NCBI GenBank assembly: GCA_020637395.1
Contig: JACJWA010000001.1
Span: forward strand, 1,364,001 to 1,428,000
DNA from: Calditrichota bacterium
GTDB lineage: Bacteria > Electryoneota > RPQS01
Reading direction: 5' to 3'
Length of the DNA: 64,000 nt
Made by a program: the position numbers and the translations under genes. Below are positions 26,827 to 36,938 of this stretch, one piece after another. Each line of letters begins with the position of its first letter. Position 1 is the stretch's first letter. The notes beneath the pieces are model-generated. The model did not search any database, was not told the DNA's origin, and saw only the letters and a program-made list of their open reading frames with translations.

Positions 26827-27631
26827 ACTGCGCAAGCAAAGAAGACGAAGTGCCGTTAAGGTTCTCCTCTGGTGCGGTTTTGCCCTCTGCTTTATGATCC
26901 TGCTTGCCGTGAGCGGCAGATTTCTGAAACGAGGACTCCTGCAGCTTGTCGAGCAGACGAGCGAGTGGCAGTGCAGTGAGATCAGAGTTCAAACCGGCCC
27001 CGAGGTATCTCGCGAAGAGGTTCTGGCTCTTGCCGCTTGTGAGCCAGGTTCCACTCTCGGATTGTATTCGACTGAAGTCCTGCGCACTCGACTGCTGCAG
27101 CATCCCTGGATCAAAGATGCGGCCGTGCGCCGGCTGCCGCCCGATGCATTGCAAATTGTCATCTCGGAGCGGATGTGCATTGGCATCTTGAGAGACTTCC
27201 CGGATTTGGGAGTCACGGAAGACATGCAGATTGTGCCTTGCGAGGGCAAACCGTGGATCAACTCCAAGACATGGATTTCCCTGGACGGCGTCTATGTGCA
27301 TGCGCCTGGAATGATCCCCCAATTCGACCCTCTCTACTCTGTTGTTCGATCACTCAAACAGATTCGCCTGAGTGCGCCCGAGTTATCGCAAAATGTCGCC
27401 GAGATCTACAGAATGAATGACAAATGGGGCGCCGTCCTTGTGGATCCCCTTCTGACGATTTCCTATTTGCAAAGTACCGAGGCTGCAAGCTGGTCTGCCC
27501 TGAACAACTTGATTGAAGATACACGATTTCGTGAACGCATAGACAGCAACTCAGTCATTGATTTGACGGTTTCAGGCTTTGTAACACTTCAAGTGCCCAA
27601 TGCGCGGGCGGAAGACAGCAGACACTCATGA
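26795..27631 (+). CDS. ftsQ: Cell division protein FtsQ (POTRA domain)
   Basis: This 278-residue protein has a basic cytoplasmic tail, one membrane helix at about 23-41 (VLLWCGFALCFMILLAVSG), then a POTRA domain (SEIRVQTGPEVSREEVLALAAC ... LQHPWIKDAAVRRLPPDALQIVISER) and a beta domain. It links early and late division proteins. The first start in frame is TTG at 26795, which overlaps the murB end by 32 bases; no ATG allows a complete helix. Position before ftsA supports the call. Confidence 0.9.
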   Translation: MATTLTPLQSKLRKQRRRSAVKVLLWCGFALCFMILLAVSGRFLKRGLLQLVEQTSEWQCSEIRVQTGPEVSREEVLALAACEPGSTLGLYSTEVLRTRLLQHPWIKDAAVRRLPPDALQIVISERMCIGILRDFPDLGVTEDMQIVPCEGKPWINSKTWISLDGVYVHAPGMIPQFDPLYSVVRSLKQIRLSAPELSQNVAEIYRMNDKWGAVLVDPLLTISYLQSTEAASWSALNNLIEDTRFRERIDSNSVIDLTVSGFVTLQVPNARAEDSRHS

Positions 27632-28884
27632 AAAACGCACTGTCACAACAAGATGTCATCTGCGGACTCGATGTTGGAACAACGAAGATCGCCGCAATCA
27701 TTGCCACTCCCTCCCGTGATGAACCGCAACTGCTTGGCATGGGTGTCGTGCCTTCGCGCGGATTGCGCCGCGGAGTTGTCGTCAACCTCGAGCAGACCGC
27801 CAGTGACATTGCCGAAGCCGTCTCAATGGCGCAGCAAGAGGCAGGAGTAGAAATCGAAACGGTGTGGGCAGGCATTGCAGGAGAGCACGTGAAGAGTTTG
27901 AATTCACGCGGCGTGATTCCTGTCACGCGCTGGCGCGGTGATCAGACTGGTGAAGTGACGACTGCGGATGTGGACAAAGTAGTTGAGGCCGCGCGCACGA
28001 TCCTGCTGCCGCCGGACCGCAGAGTCTTGCATGTGCTTCCTCAGGAGTTCATGGTGGATGCCGAAGGCGGCATTCGCATGCCCGTCGGCATGGCGGGAGT
28101 TAGACTGGAAGCAGATGTGCACATCGTCCATTGCGCCGTCTCCTCAGCACAAAACATCATTGCCTGCTGCAAGCGCGCGGGAGTGGGGGTTCAAGACTTG
28201 ATCCTCGAGCCACTTGCATCATCGGACAGTGTTTTGACCGACGACGAGAAAGAGCTTGGCGTCATCCTGCTGGATTTCGGCGGTGGCACCACCGACCTTG
28301 CAGCGTTTCAAGGCGGGGCGATTCGTCACACCGCGGTCATCGGATACGGCGGCGACTATATCACACGGGACATTGCCATGGGGCTTCGCACTCCCATGGA
28401 GTCCGCCGAAACGATCAAGATCGAACACGGTGCAGCGCATCATCGCTCCATCAATCAGAATGACTTTCTGGAGATTCCCGGTATCGGCGGTCGCGAGCCG
28501 CGTGAGCTGAGCCGTTCGATGCTCGTTTCGATTATCGGTCCGCGAGTTGAAGAGATTCTGACACTCGCCCGTGAAGAATTGAAAAAAACGCGTGTGCTGG
28601 ACATGATCGGCGCGGGTGTGGTTTTGACCGGCGGTGGCGCGTCCATGTCCGGAATGGCGGAGATCGCGGAAGAAATCTTTGCGCTCCCCGTGCGCATTGG
28701 CGCACCAAGAGATCGAATGGACGGCCGTGACTTGGGACTTGGCCCGAAATACGCCACGGCTGTCGGCCTCGTTCGTCAGGCGAACAAGCAGTATGTTGAT
28801 ATGATGATGTCCGGACGCAACGCGGAAACGTGGACCGCGAAGACATCACTTAAAGTCCGTAAATGGTTTTCTGAAATATTCTAA
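27628..28884 (+). CDS. ftsA: Cell division protein FtsA
   Basis: The 418-residue actin-fold protein has phosphate-1 GLDVGTTKIAAII, an SHS2 insertion (about residues 85-165), phosphate-2 LLDFGGGTTDLA, adenosine motif VLTGGGASMSG, and a C-terminal amphipathic helix (SLKVRKWFSEIF) for membrane binding. It tethers FtsZ to the membrane. The start overlaps the ftsQ stop (ATGA), and ftsZ follows after 20 bases. Confidence 0.96.
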   Translation: MKNALSQQDVICGLDVGTTKIAAIIATPSRDEPQLLGMGVVPSRGLRRGVVVNLEQTASDIAEAVSMAQQEAGVEIETVWAGIAGEHVKSLNSRGVIPVTRWRGDQTGEVTTADVDKVVEAARTILLPPDRRVLHVLPQEFMVDAEGGIRMPVGMAGVRLEADVHIVHCAVSSAQNIIACCKRAGVGVQDLILEPLASSDSVLTDDEKELGVILLDFGGGTTDLAAFQGGAIRHTAVIGYGGDYITRDIAMGLRTPMESAETIKIEHGAAHHRSINQNDFLEIPGIGGREPRELSRSMLVSIIGPRVEEILTLAREELKKTRVLDMIGAGVVLTGGGASMSGMAEIAEEIFALPVRIGAPRDRMDGRDLGLGPKYATAVGLVRQANKQYVDMMMSGRNAETWTAKTSLKVRKWFSEIF

Positions 28885-28904
28885 TTGCAGAAGGAGTAGT
28901 TTCC

Positions 28905-30122
28905 ATGGCAGCGATGCAGTTCATGTTTGCCGACAATTCTCTCGGTGCCAAGATGAAAGTCGTGGGCGTCGGAGGTGCGGGTGGAAATGCGCTGAACTGG
29001 ATGATCGAGGCGGGACTCAAGAGTGTTGACTTTGTTGCGGTGAATACGGATGCGCAGGCTCTCGAAACCAATTCGGCGCAGCGCAAGATTCAGATTGGCA
29101 AGCACTCGACTCGCGGTTTGGGTGCGGGTGCAAATCCCAATGTGGGCCGTGAAGCGGTTGAGGAAGATCGCGAAGAACTCACGCAGATCCTCTCGGGCGC
29201 GGACATGGTGTTTGTCACAGCAGGAATGGGCGGCGGCACGGGTACCGGCGCGGCTCCGATTGTCGCGCAAGTTGCTCGCGAACAGGGTGCTTTGACCGTC
29301 GGAATCGTGACCAAGCCGTTTCTGTTCGAAGGCAAGAAGCGCATGGCGCAAGCCCTCGAAGGCATTGAAGCGCTGCGCGAACAGGTGGACACTCTGATCG
29401 TCATTCCCAATCAGCGCTTGATCTCGCTTGTGGATCGTTCGACGTCCTTGATTGACGCGTTCAAGCTTGCCGACAATGTTCTATTGCATGCCACGCGTGG
29501 CATCTCGGATTTGATTACGGAACCCGGCATGGTCAATTTGGACTTCGCCGATGTGAGAACCGTGATGGCCGCGAAGGGCGACGCTCTGATGGGCGTGGGA
29601 ACCGGCAGCGGCGATCATCGAGCCGTTGAGGCTGCGCAGCAAGCGATCTCCTCTCCCCTGCTTGAGGAAGTGTCTATTGACGGCGCCAGGTCCGTCCTGG
29701 TCAACATCACCGGCGGCCAGAGTCTGTCTTTGCACGACGTGGCGGATGCAACCACGGTGATCACGGAGGCCGCAGGAGAAGACGCCGAAGTGATTTTCGG
29801 TGCCGTAATTGATCCCAGTATTGAAGACGAGATTCGCGTGACTGTGATTGCCACGGGTTTCAGCGTGGCTGGCGCAAGCATGCGTCCAAACACGATCCGC
29901 GCGACTCACGTCAGTCGTGCAAACATCGTCGAAATGCCGATTGCCGCGGCGCATCGCGAACCCATCCGCATGGAGTCGTTCCATGCGCCATTTCCGACAG
30001 ATGTCAAGCCATTGACGCGCGAAGTCAACGGCAAGATTGAGCAAATCGTTGTTGGCGATGACGGAGAGAGTTCTGTCGGGGACTTCGAAGTTCCGACCTT
30101 TCTGCGGAGACAGATGGACTGA
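28905..30122 (+). CDS. ftsZ: Cell division GTPase FtsZ
   Basis: The 405-residue tubulin homologue has VGVGGAGGNALNWM near the start, the GTP-binding signature GGGTGTG at residues 110-116, NFADVRT-like LDFADVRTVM, and a C-terminal peptide (DFEVPTFLRRQMD) that binds FtsA. GAAGGAG precedes the ATG. It is the last dcw gene and is followed by a terminator. Length and motifs are normal. Confidence 0.97.
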   Translation: MAAMQFMFADNSLGAKMKVVGVGGAGGNALNWMIEAGLKSVDFVAVNTDAQALETNSAQRKIQIGKHSTRGLGAGANPNVGREAVEEDREELTQILSGADMVFVTAGMGGGTGTGAAPIVAQVAREQGALTVGIVTKPFLFEGKKRMAQALEGIEALREQVDTLIVIPNQRLISLVDRSTSLIDAFKLADNVLLHATRGISDLITEPGMVNLDFADVRTVMAAKGDALMGVGTGSGDHRAVEAAQQAISSPLLEEVSIDGARSVLVNITGGQSLSLHDVADATTVITEAAGEDAEVIFGAVIDPSIEDEIRVTVIATGFSVAGASMRPNTIRATHVSRANIVEMPIAAAHREPIRMESFHAPFPTDVKPLTREVNGKIEQIVVGDDGESSVGDFEVPTFLRRQMD

Positions 30123-30144
30123 GGGTCGCCGGAGTCAATGTCGA

Positions 30145-30175
30145 GAAGCCCATCCCTACGGATGGGCTTCTTCAC
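30145..30175 (+). terminator. Terminator after ftsZ
   Basis: GAAGCCCATCC (30145-30155) pairs perfectly with GGATGGGCTTC (30160-30170) around loop CTAC, followed by TTCACTT. The 11-base stem is strong and the T-run is broken. It closes the dcw operon. Confidence 0.8.
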
Positions 30176-30233
30176 TTGCGAAAGTCCGAGTTTCTCGCTA
30201 AGTTGTTCAATCCTGTTACATGAGGCTAAAATA

Positions 30234-31283
30234 ATGGATTTCAAACTACTTAAGAAACTGTGCGAGTCCCACGCCGTGTCCGGACGTGAAGAAGGGATCC
30301 GCAAAATGATTCGCGACGAGTTCCAAAAGCTTGGGCTCGACGTCTCCGTGGATGCGATGGGGAACATGACCGGATTCAAAAAGGGAACCGGAAAGAAGAA
30401 GGTCATGCTCGCCGGACATATGGACGAAATCGGGTTCATTGTCTCGCACATTGACAAAGAGGGCTTTCTGCGCTTTCAGCCTTGCGGAGGATTCGATCCG
30501 CGCACTCTGATGAGTCAGCGTGTGTATGTTCACACGGCGAAGAAGAGACTGCTTGGCGTCATGGGCACAAAGCCTGTACACGTCCTGAAAGAAGAGGAAA
30601 AGAAGAAATCGCTGGAAGTCACAGACTACTTTGTAGATCTTGGGCTGCCTGCGACAGAAGTCGAGAAGCTCGTGGAGATCGGAGATCCGATCACGATGGC
30701 CCGCGAGCTGGATGATCTTGGAGACTGCCTGACTGGCAAGTCCCTTGACAACCGTTTCGGAGTCTGGCTGATGATCGAAGCGCTGAAGCTCGTGAAGAAG
30801 CACAGCGTGAACATCTACGCGGTGGCCACGACGCAGGAGGAAGTCGGTTTGCGTGGCGCTCTGGCTGTCTCGCGTGACATTAACCCTGATGTCGGCCTTG
30901 CGCTGGATGTGACGATTGCCGCGGATATTCCGGGTACGCCTCCTCAAGACCACGTCACAAAGGTCGGCGGCGGAGCCTGCATCAAGATTCTGGACGGTTC
31001 CATGATCTCGAATCCGAAGATCGTGCGTGAGCTCAAAGACGTTGCGACCAAGAAGAAGATCCCTTGGCAGTACGAGATTCTTCCGCGCGGTGGTACGGAC
31101 GGCGGCGCCATGCGCATGGTTTCCGGCGGCTGTGCGGTCGGCGCGATTTCGGTGGCGCTGCGCTACGTGCATTCGACCGTAGAAACCGCGCATAAGAGTG
31201 ATCTTGAGGCCTGTGTCAAGCTTCTTGCCGCCTATCTGGAATCCACTTCCGGCAGCGGCTACGAACTCGACGACCGATTGTAG
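30234..31283 (+). CDS. M42-family metalloaminopeptidase
   Basis: From ATG 30234 the protein has 349 residues. Metal-site motifs of the M42 (glutamyl aminopeptidase/PepA-like, often named endoglucanase M) family are present: GHMDEIGFIV with His62, KSLDNRFG, TTQEEVGLRGA with the catalytic glutamate pair, DVTIAAD, and HSTVE near the end. These enzymes form dodecameric shells that trim peptides in the cytoplasm. GAGG stands 10 bases upstream of the ATG. A longer in-frame reading crosses the ftsZ terminator and is rejected. It stands alone between two terminators. Confidence 0.92.
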   Translation: MDFKLLKKLCESHAVSGREEGIRKMIRDEFQKLGLDVSVDAMGNMTGFKKGTGKKKVMLAGHMDEIGFIVSHIDKEGFLRFQPCGGFDPRTLMSQRVYVHTAKKRLLGVMGTKPVHVLKEEEKKKSLEVTDYFVDLGLPATEVEKLVEIGDPITMARELDDLGDCLTGKSLDNRFGVWLMIEALKLVKKHSVNIYAVATTQEEVGLRGALAVSRDINPDVGLALDVTIAADIPGTPPQDHVTKVGGGACIKILDGSMISNPKIVRELKDVATKKKIPWQYEILPRGGTDGGAMRMVSGGCAVGAISVALRYVHSTVETAHKSDLEACVKLLAAYLESTSGSGYELDDRL

Positions 31284-31303
31284 TCCTTCAGGGACGAAAA
31301 GTG

Positions 31304-31331
31304 AAAAGGCCCGCTTGCGCGGGCCTTTTGT
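31304..31331. terminator. Bidirectional terminator between the aminopeptidase and protease genes
   Basis: AAAAGGCCCGC (31304-31314) and GCGGGCCTTTT (31319-31329) form a perfect 11-base stem with loop TTGC. A and T tracts on both sides make it suitable for both convergent genes. Confidence 0.88.
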
Positions 31332-31349
31332 TTTCAAATAGTGTGCGTG

Positions 31350-34061
31350 CTACTTCAGGAGCACGATGCGCTGCACATGCGGGTGATTGTCCACCGTGAT
31401 GTTCAGCCAATAGGATCCGCTGGGAAGTGCGCGCCCGTCCACCCTGAGTTGATGGACTCCTGCGGCAATCGTACGATCCGCAATGATATCCACCTGACGC
31501 CCCAGTACGTTATGAAGAGTGGCACGGACATGCGACGCGCGAGGAATATCCAGGTCAACCACCGATTCTGGATTGAATGGATTGGGATATGCGCGCGATA
31601 CCTTGAAGTCGGAGGGCAAAGGCGCACCCGGTTCTTCAGAGACACCGGTTGCTCCAAACCACTCCAGAACCCTGCGAACCACCTCACTGTAGTGTGTGGT
31701 GCCTACTGCCCCGCAAGCCGCTTCCACCGCAAACCCGAAGTACACGGACTGATAGGTCGAATTCTGGAAACGGACCGCGCCGCCAAGCCCGTTTGTCTGA
31801 TAGGTGTAGAAAATGACTCCGTCATTGACTGCGTTCAACACCGACGGACTGACGCTTCCATTCCCGGCACAGCCGCCGCCGATCAAGACCAGATTCGCTC
31901 CGTCCGAGATAACGTCACCTGCCACCGCCGTTACCTGCGTGCCGCCGCCAGCGCTTCCGCTTGAGGCGTGAAGGTAGTCCGCATAAAAGGCGCTGTTTCG
32001 CAAATCCGCGTCTTCGTCCGCACCTTGCGAGCAGAACATCAAGTCGTTTCCGGCATTCATGTACGCTTCCAGCGCGTCGCGGTCGGACTGCGTCAGAGTG
32101 TTCGTATTCTCGTTGCCGCAGCCCCAAATGATGAAGTCGTATTCTTCAATCGTCTCGTCCGAGATCGCGCCGTCCAATGCTGTTGAGTATTCGTCGAAAT
32201 TGTAGTCCAGAGTGGTCAGCGCGGTCGCGAAGTAGTTCGCGTGACCCGCGCTGCCGTCGTCATCCACAAACAGCAGAGGCGCGCGTCCAAGTCTGAGCAG
32301 AACATCCTTTGAGAACAGCGTGCCGTCATCGAATTCAAAGTGAACCGTCAGCACCGTGGAATAGGCGTTGACCACACCACCCGAGCAACTGATCAGCGCT
32401 TCAGGATTCGTCAAGGTCGTCGTGAGTCCCGGTTCGAGATTCCCGATGGTGTATTCGGCATTGGATAGTGTCACGTTGGGATCGTCGGAAGTCACGGTCA
32501 CCTGAACATTCAGTGCATTGAACCAGTCCGGATCGTTGCTCACCGTCAATTGAAGCTCCGCGGATTCACCCGCCTCGAGTCTGCCGTCGTTGTCGGTGTC
32601 CCCGACGACGTAGGCAGACTGAACTTCCAGATAGGGATAGATCGCGGCCAAGGCCTGTGCGGCGTCTATACGGCCAAAGCCCAAATGCGTTGGATCATAG
32701 CCGGGATTGATTGCCGAAATGTCCACGCAATTAGGCAGCACCAAGTCGCGCAACTGAGCATTGTTCAGCCCCGGCACAATGGACCAAACGAGTGCAAACA
32801 CGCCTGCTGCGTTCGGGCTCGCCATGGACGTACCCTGCAAATTCGCATAGCCGTTGTTCGTGCTCAAGGACTGAGTACCTTCACCCGGTGCGTAGCAGTC
32901 CACCCACGTTCCATAGTTGGAGAAGCCCGAGACAGCGTCGCTGTTGTTCACGGATCCGACACAAACCACATTGTCATAGCCGCACGGATACTGAATCGAA
33001 GACACTCCGTCGTTTCCGGATGCCGCGCAAAGCAAAACACCATTCTGCCATGCGGCCTGAATGGTGTTGTTCACGGTGTTGCTGAATCCCGGTCCACCGT
33101 AAGACATGTTGATGACATCCACGCCATGCGCAACCGCCCAGTTTATCGTGGCAATTGCCGCCGACGTGACAATCAGGCCTTCCCCGCCCTGCGGAACGTA
33201 CCCCGCGCGGCTGGCCATGATTCGCATGTTCCAGTTACATCCCGCGACGCCCAGATCGTTGTTGCCCACGGCACCGATGGCTCCAAGCACATGCGTGCCA
33301 TGATCCCCGACGCTCTTCGTGTCGTTATCAGGATTGTCGCAGTCTTCTCCAGTCGCGCAGCCGCCGATATTGTCAATGAAATCCCAGCCAATGAAATCGT
33401 CCGGATAGCCATTGCCGTCGTCGTCTAGACCGTTCAGGTCATCAATATCGCCGGGATAGTCGTCAAATGACCACGCGACGCCGTCATTGTCCAGGTCTTC
33501 TCCGGGATTCACCCAGAGATTGTCCCGCGCGTCCAGATGGGGCCACCAGAATCCGTTGTCCACGGCTACGGCGATAATGTCACGACTTCCCTGTCCGAAA
33601 TCCCAGGCCAAATCACAACTCATGAGCCGCTTGTCCCACTGCTGATTCCAGAACGGATCGTCGGGAATCGTCTCGCTCACCGGCCATGTGATGTCCGGCT
33701 CAGCGATCACCACTTCCGGCAGCTTGTTCAACGCATCGCAGACTTCGAGGACATCGTAGTCCTCCGGAAACGTCATCGCCACAAGCCGATAAGCATCAGG
33801 CTTGTGCTCAAGTTTCCCCAGCACCTGATCCGGAACAATCCGGTACATTGCCCCGACGCCATAGGCCGAAAGCACAGCGTCCACTTCCGGCACGCCCAAA
33901 GTGAGCAGACCGGAAAGTGGACGCGTTGTTTGCAGCTCCCCGACTGAGGGAGCAAAATTGACCAATACTCGTCCCGGCAACCACTGCGTTCCATCAGGAT
34001 ATTCCAGCGCGGAGCACGTCAGCGAAGGAATCAGCAGAACACCCAAAATCCAGGTTTTCAT
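31350..34061 (-). CDS. Secreted subtilisin-like protease (S8) with type IX-style sorting domain, copy 1
   Basis: From the ATG at 34061 the protein has 903 residues: signal peptide, an inhibitor-like propeptide (GRVLVNFAPS), then the S8 domain with Asp168 (VAVDNG), His254 (HGTHV) and Ser412 (GTSMASP). Between Asp and His lies an Asp-rich DDDGNGYPDDF insert, probably calcium-binding. Beta domains follow, then a VDDDG-led alpha/beta domain around residues 600-780. The C-terminus is YPNPFNPE...LPSGSYWL...IVLLK, a type IX secretion sorting domain. The protein should be exported and released or anchored at the surface. It shares the full architecture with its neighbour at 34123-36840. A TTG 12 codons upstream is a less likely start. 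Confidence 0.92.
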   Translation of the reverse strand: MKTWILGVLLIPSLTCSALEYPDGTQWLPGRVLVNFAPSVGELQTTRPLSGLLTLGVPEVDAVLSAYGVGAMYRIVPDQVLGKLEHKPDAYRLVAMTFPEDYDVLEVCDALNKLPEVVIAEPDITWPVSETIPDDPFWNQQWDKRLMSCDLAWDFGQGSRDIIAVAVDNGFWWPHLDARDNLWVNPGEDLDNDGVAWSFDDYPGDIDDLNGLDDDGNGYPDDFIGWDFIDNIGGCATGEDCDNPDNDTKSVGDHGTHVLGAIGAVGNNDLGVAGCNWNMRIMASRAGYVPQGGEGLIVTSAAIATINWAVAHGVDVINMSYGGPGFSNTVNNTIQAAWQNGVLLCAASGNDGVSSIQYPCGYDNVVCVGSVNNSDAVSGFSNYGTWVDCYAPGEGTQSLSTNNGYANLQGTSMASPNAAGVFALVWSIVPGLNNAQLRDLVLPNCVDISAINPGYDPTHLGFGRIDAAQALAAIYPYLEVQSAYVVGDTDNDGRLEAGESAELQLTVSNDPDWFNALNVQVTVTSDDPNVTLSNAEYTIGNLEPGLTTTLTNPEALISCSGGVVNAYSTVLTVHFEFDDGTLFSKDVLLRLGRAPLLFVDDDGSAGHANYFATALTTLDYNFDEYSTALDGAISDETIEEYDFIIWGCGNENTNTLTQSDRDALEAYMNAGNDLMFCSQGADEDADLRNSAFYADYLHASSGSAGGGTQVTAVAGDVISDGANLVLIGGGCAGNGSVSPSVLNAVNDGVIFYTYQTNGLGGAVRFQNSTYQSVYFGFAVEAACGAVGTTHYSEVVRRVLEWFGATGVSEEPGAPLPSDFKVSRAYPNPFNPESVVDLDIPRASHVRATLHNVLGRQVDIIADRTIAAGVHQLRVDGRALPSGSYWLNITVDNHPHVQRIVLLK

Positions 34062-34122
34062 CGCATTCACCGAAACACCCTTTCGTGTTTTGACCAAATG
34101 CCCCGGGACCTCATTCTGATTT

Positions 34123-36840
34123 CTACTTCAAGAGAACCATCTTCACGCTCTGTGCGAATCCGGGCGTCGCGAGGCGCGCAAAATAGACGCCGCTCGCCAG
34201 ACCTGAGCCATCAAACTGCACTGTGTGCGAACCGGCCTGCACCATTCCGTTCACCAATTCGGATACGAGGCGGCCCTGTATATCATATACATTGAGCGTG
34301 GCGTGAGTCGCCGAGGCAAGCTCAAATTTCAAGTCAGTCGTAGGATTGAACGGGTTGGGATAGTTGCCCACCAACTTCGCGGTCTGCGGCAGAGGCGCCA
34401 GCGGACGATCGTCGGCGTCTTCAGTAGAAACTCCAAACCACTCCAACGTGCGATCCAGCACAGCCGAATAATGGACCGTGCCCGCCAGTCCGCATGCCGC
34501 TTCGATCGCGAATGCGAAGTAGATGGTCTTGTAGTTTCCATCGTACATCACCGCGCCGGTTCCGCCTGCGTTGGTGTACTCAAAGGCCGCAACACCGTCG
34601 TTCATCGGAGTAATCTTGTCCGGGCCTATGGTGCCGTTGTTGGCGCAGGATCCGCCCTGCAAGAGCAGATTGATACCGTCATAGACCGGATTTCCGGCCA
34701 CGGCGTTCACCACTCTGTCTCCGGCCTGATCATTGTCACTGGCCGCGTGTAGGTAGTCCGAGAAGAAGCTCGACCCGCTAATGTCATTTCGCAAGCCCTG
34801 AGCGCTGATCAGCAGTCTGCCACCGTTATTCAGGTACGCGGTCAGAGCAGATTGTTCGCCAGCGGTCAGCGTATTGGAAGTCTCGTTTCCGCACACCCAG
34901 AACACCGCGGGATAGTGGCCCAAGTCGGATTCAGTCGGTTCTCCGTCCAATGCGGCGCTATATAGATCCGGATTTGCTCCAAGGGTCACAAGCTCGTCAT
35001 AGAAATAGCGCTGGAAGTTGCCCGTGCCGTCGTCATCCACCACTAGAACGCGGCCGCGACCGACTCGCAGCGTCACGACCACCGTGCGCTCGAAACCTTC
35101 GTCACTCGTGATGCGTACTTCGAGGTCCACCCACTGGCCCTCGGGAATCTCCTGTCCATGAAGTGTCACGGTGCCGGAAGCAGAGGATCCCGGGGCGATA
35201 CCGCCGAGCGATTGCGTGCCGTTGGTCACGGTCACCGCAGGATCACCTGACGTTACTGTAATCACGACTCCGCTGGCCGGAGACCAGCCCGTAGCAGCGG
35301 ATACGACTAGGCCAAGCTCGGCCGTTTCGCCCGCTTCGAGCCTGCCGTCGTTATCGCCCGTGGGATCCGTCAAAGTCGAGGAGGTCACGTTCAGATTCGG
35401 AAGCAACAGAGCGGCTGCAGAGTCAATGTCCACTCTGCCCGCGCCAAGCATGCCCACATATCCGGGATTCAAAGCATCCAGGTTGAAAGCAGTCAGATAC
35501 ATCAGGTCGCGCACGGACGAATTGTTCAGGTCCGGGAACAGGGACCAAAGCAGTGCCGCTGCACCGGCCGCGTTCGGCGAGGCCATGGACGTGCCGTCCC
35601 ATGACTGATAGCCGCCGTTGATGACCGTGCTGGGAATCGAAACACCGGGAGCAGAAATGTCGGTCCATGTGCCGTAATTCGAAAAACCTGCTTTGTGGTC
35701 CGACTGATTCGTGGCGTTTACGGCGATGACGTTCTCATAGCCTGCCGGATACTGAATTGAGCTCTGATTGTCGTTTCCACTGGCGCCAAACAGCATCAGC
35801 CCGGCGTTCCAGGCGGCCACCGTGGCGGCCTGCGCGGTTGAAGAGAATCCGGGCCCGCCGTATGACATGTTCAGGATGTTCGATCCGTTCGCGATGGCGT
35901 AGTAGGTTCCGGGAATGGTCGCCGACTGCGGCATGTAGCCATTGCCGTCCGAAGCCAGGTAGCCGCAGCGTAGGGCCATCAGAGTGCCTACCCACGAGCA
36001 GCCTGCCACGCCGATGCCGTTGTTGCCGTGCGCGGCCATGATCCCGCCCACGTGCGTGCCATGCGACTCACGGCCAAACATGTCATTGTCCTGAATGTTA
36101 TCACAATCCTCGTTGGCGGCGCAGCCTCCAATACCGGAAATGAAGTCCCATCCGAGGAAATCATCTACGTAGCCGTTGCCATCATCGTCCGCGCCGTTCA
36201 AGTCGTCGAGATCGCCAGGATAGTCGTTGAACGACCACGGTTCCTGATCCTCGTCAAGGTCCTCGCCCGGGTTTACCCACAGAATGTCTCGCAGATCAGG
36301 ATGACGCCAGTCCACACCCGTGTCCAGACCCGTCACAATGATGGATGGGCTGCCGACCGACAAATCCCATACCGCCTCGCAACCCATGATGGTCTTGTCG
36401 TATTGACTGGAAAACTGTGGATCGTTTGGCTCGCGGCTCAAGCGATAAAGCATATCGGGTTCCACGTCCTGCACGAACGGCGAAGTCAAAAACGACTCCA
36501 GAACCGTCATGACCGGATACTCCGAGTTGAAGACCAAGACGTAGGTGCGATAGATCTCCGCACCGGCCGTGGGCACCTTGTCCAAGATCACATCCGGAAC
36601 CAGACGCTTCATGCTCGAGCATTCAAACTCTTCGAATCGCTCGTCCAAGTCGGGAATGCCAATCTCCACGATACCGTATTCGTTCGTAACCGGTACCTGC
36701 TCACCCAGAGACTCTGACATGACCAGCAGCAAGCGGCCGCTCAGATAATCCACACCCGCCCAACGATCACTCGGTCCTGCCAGGGCCACACCGGTAAGCG
36801 TCAAAGCCAATACGAGTACGATAGCGTGTCCAAACTTCAT
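34123..36840 (-). CDS. Secreted subtilisin-like protease (S8) with type IX-style sorting domain, copy 2
   Basis: The 905-residue protein has a signal peptide ending near GVALAG, a propeptide, and an S8 domain with Asp173 (GLDTGVDW), His260 (HGTHVGG) and Ser418 (GTSMASP). It has the same Asp-rich DDDGNGYVDDF insert, CARDB-like beta domains, and VVDDDGTGNFQRYFYDELV alpha/beta domain as copy 1, and ends with YPNPFNPTTDLKFEL...LASGVYFARL. AGGAG precedes the ATG, and a promoter lies about 100 bases upstream. Copy 1 starts 61 bases downstream, so the two are probably co-transcribed and arose by tandem duplication followed by strong divergence. Confidence 0.93.
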   Translation of the reverse strand: MKFGHAIVLVLALTLTGVALAGPSDRWAGVDYLSGRLLLVMSESLGEQVPVTNEYGIVEIGIPDLDERFEEFECSSMKRLVPDVILDKVPTAGAEIYRTYVLVFNSEYPVMTVLESFLTSPFVQDVEPDMLYRLSREPNDPQFSSQYDKTIMGCEAVWDLSVGSPSIIVTGLDTGVDWRHPDLRDILWVNPGEDLDEDQEPWSFNDYPGDLDDLNGADDDGNGYVDDFLGWDFISGIGGCAANEDCDNIQDNDMFGRESHGTHVGGIMAAHGNNGIGVAGCSWVGTLMALRCGYLASDGNGYMPQSATIPGTYYAIANGSNILNMSYGGPGFSSTAQAATVAAWNAGLMLFGASGNDNQSSIQYPAGYENVIAVNATNQSDHKAGFSNYGTWTDISAPGVSIPSTVINGGYQSWDGTSMASPNAAGAAALLWSLFPDLNNSSVRDLMYLTAFNLDALNPGYVGMLGAGRVDIDSAAALLLPNLNVTSSTLTDPTGDNDGRLEAGETAELGLVVSAATGWSPASGVVITVTSGDPAVTVTNGTQSLGGIAPGSSASGTVTLHGQEIPEGQWVDLEVRITSDEGFERTVVVTLRVGRGRVLVVDDDGTGNFQRYFYDELVTLGANPDLYSAALDGEPTESDLGHYPAVFWVCGNETSNTLTAGEQSALTAYLNNGGRLLISAQGLRNDISGSSFFSDYLHAASDNDQAGDRVVNAVAGNPVYDGINLLLQGGSCANNGTIGPDKITPMNDGVAAFEYTNAGGTGAVMYDGNYKTIYFAFAIEAACGLAGTVHYSAVLDRTLEWFGVSTEDADDRPLAPLPQTAKLVGNYPNPFNPTTDLKFELASATHATLNVYDIQGRLVSELVNGMVQAGSHTVQFDGSGLASGVYFARLATPGFAQSVKMVLLK

Positions 36841-36938
36841 TCACCCAACTCCTGATTTTGCCGGGCCAAGCGGATTCAACCTCTGAGCAGACCCACGAAG
36901 CGCAGAGGCGGAGACTAACATCTCATGAACAATTTGTA

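Noticed and set aside
30246..31337. A 363-codon open frame on the minus strand opposite the M42 aminopeptidase
   Set aside because: It lies fully antisense to a gene with all family motifs, its protein shows no known features, and it crosses the shared terminator.
32550..33428. A 292-codon open frame opposite protease copy 1 and a 229-codon one opposite copy 2 (36028-36717)
   Set aside because: Both are antisense to catalytic S8 domains, and their similar position in each copy reflects the paralogy of the real genes.
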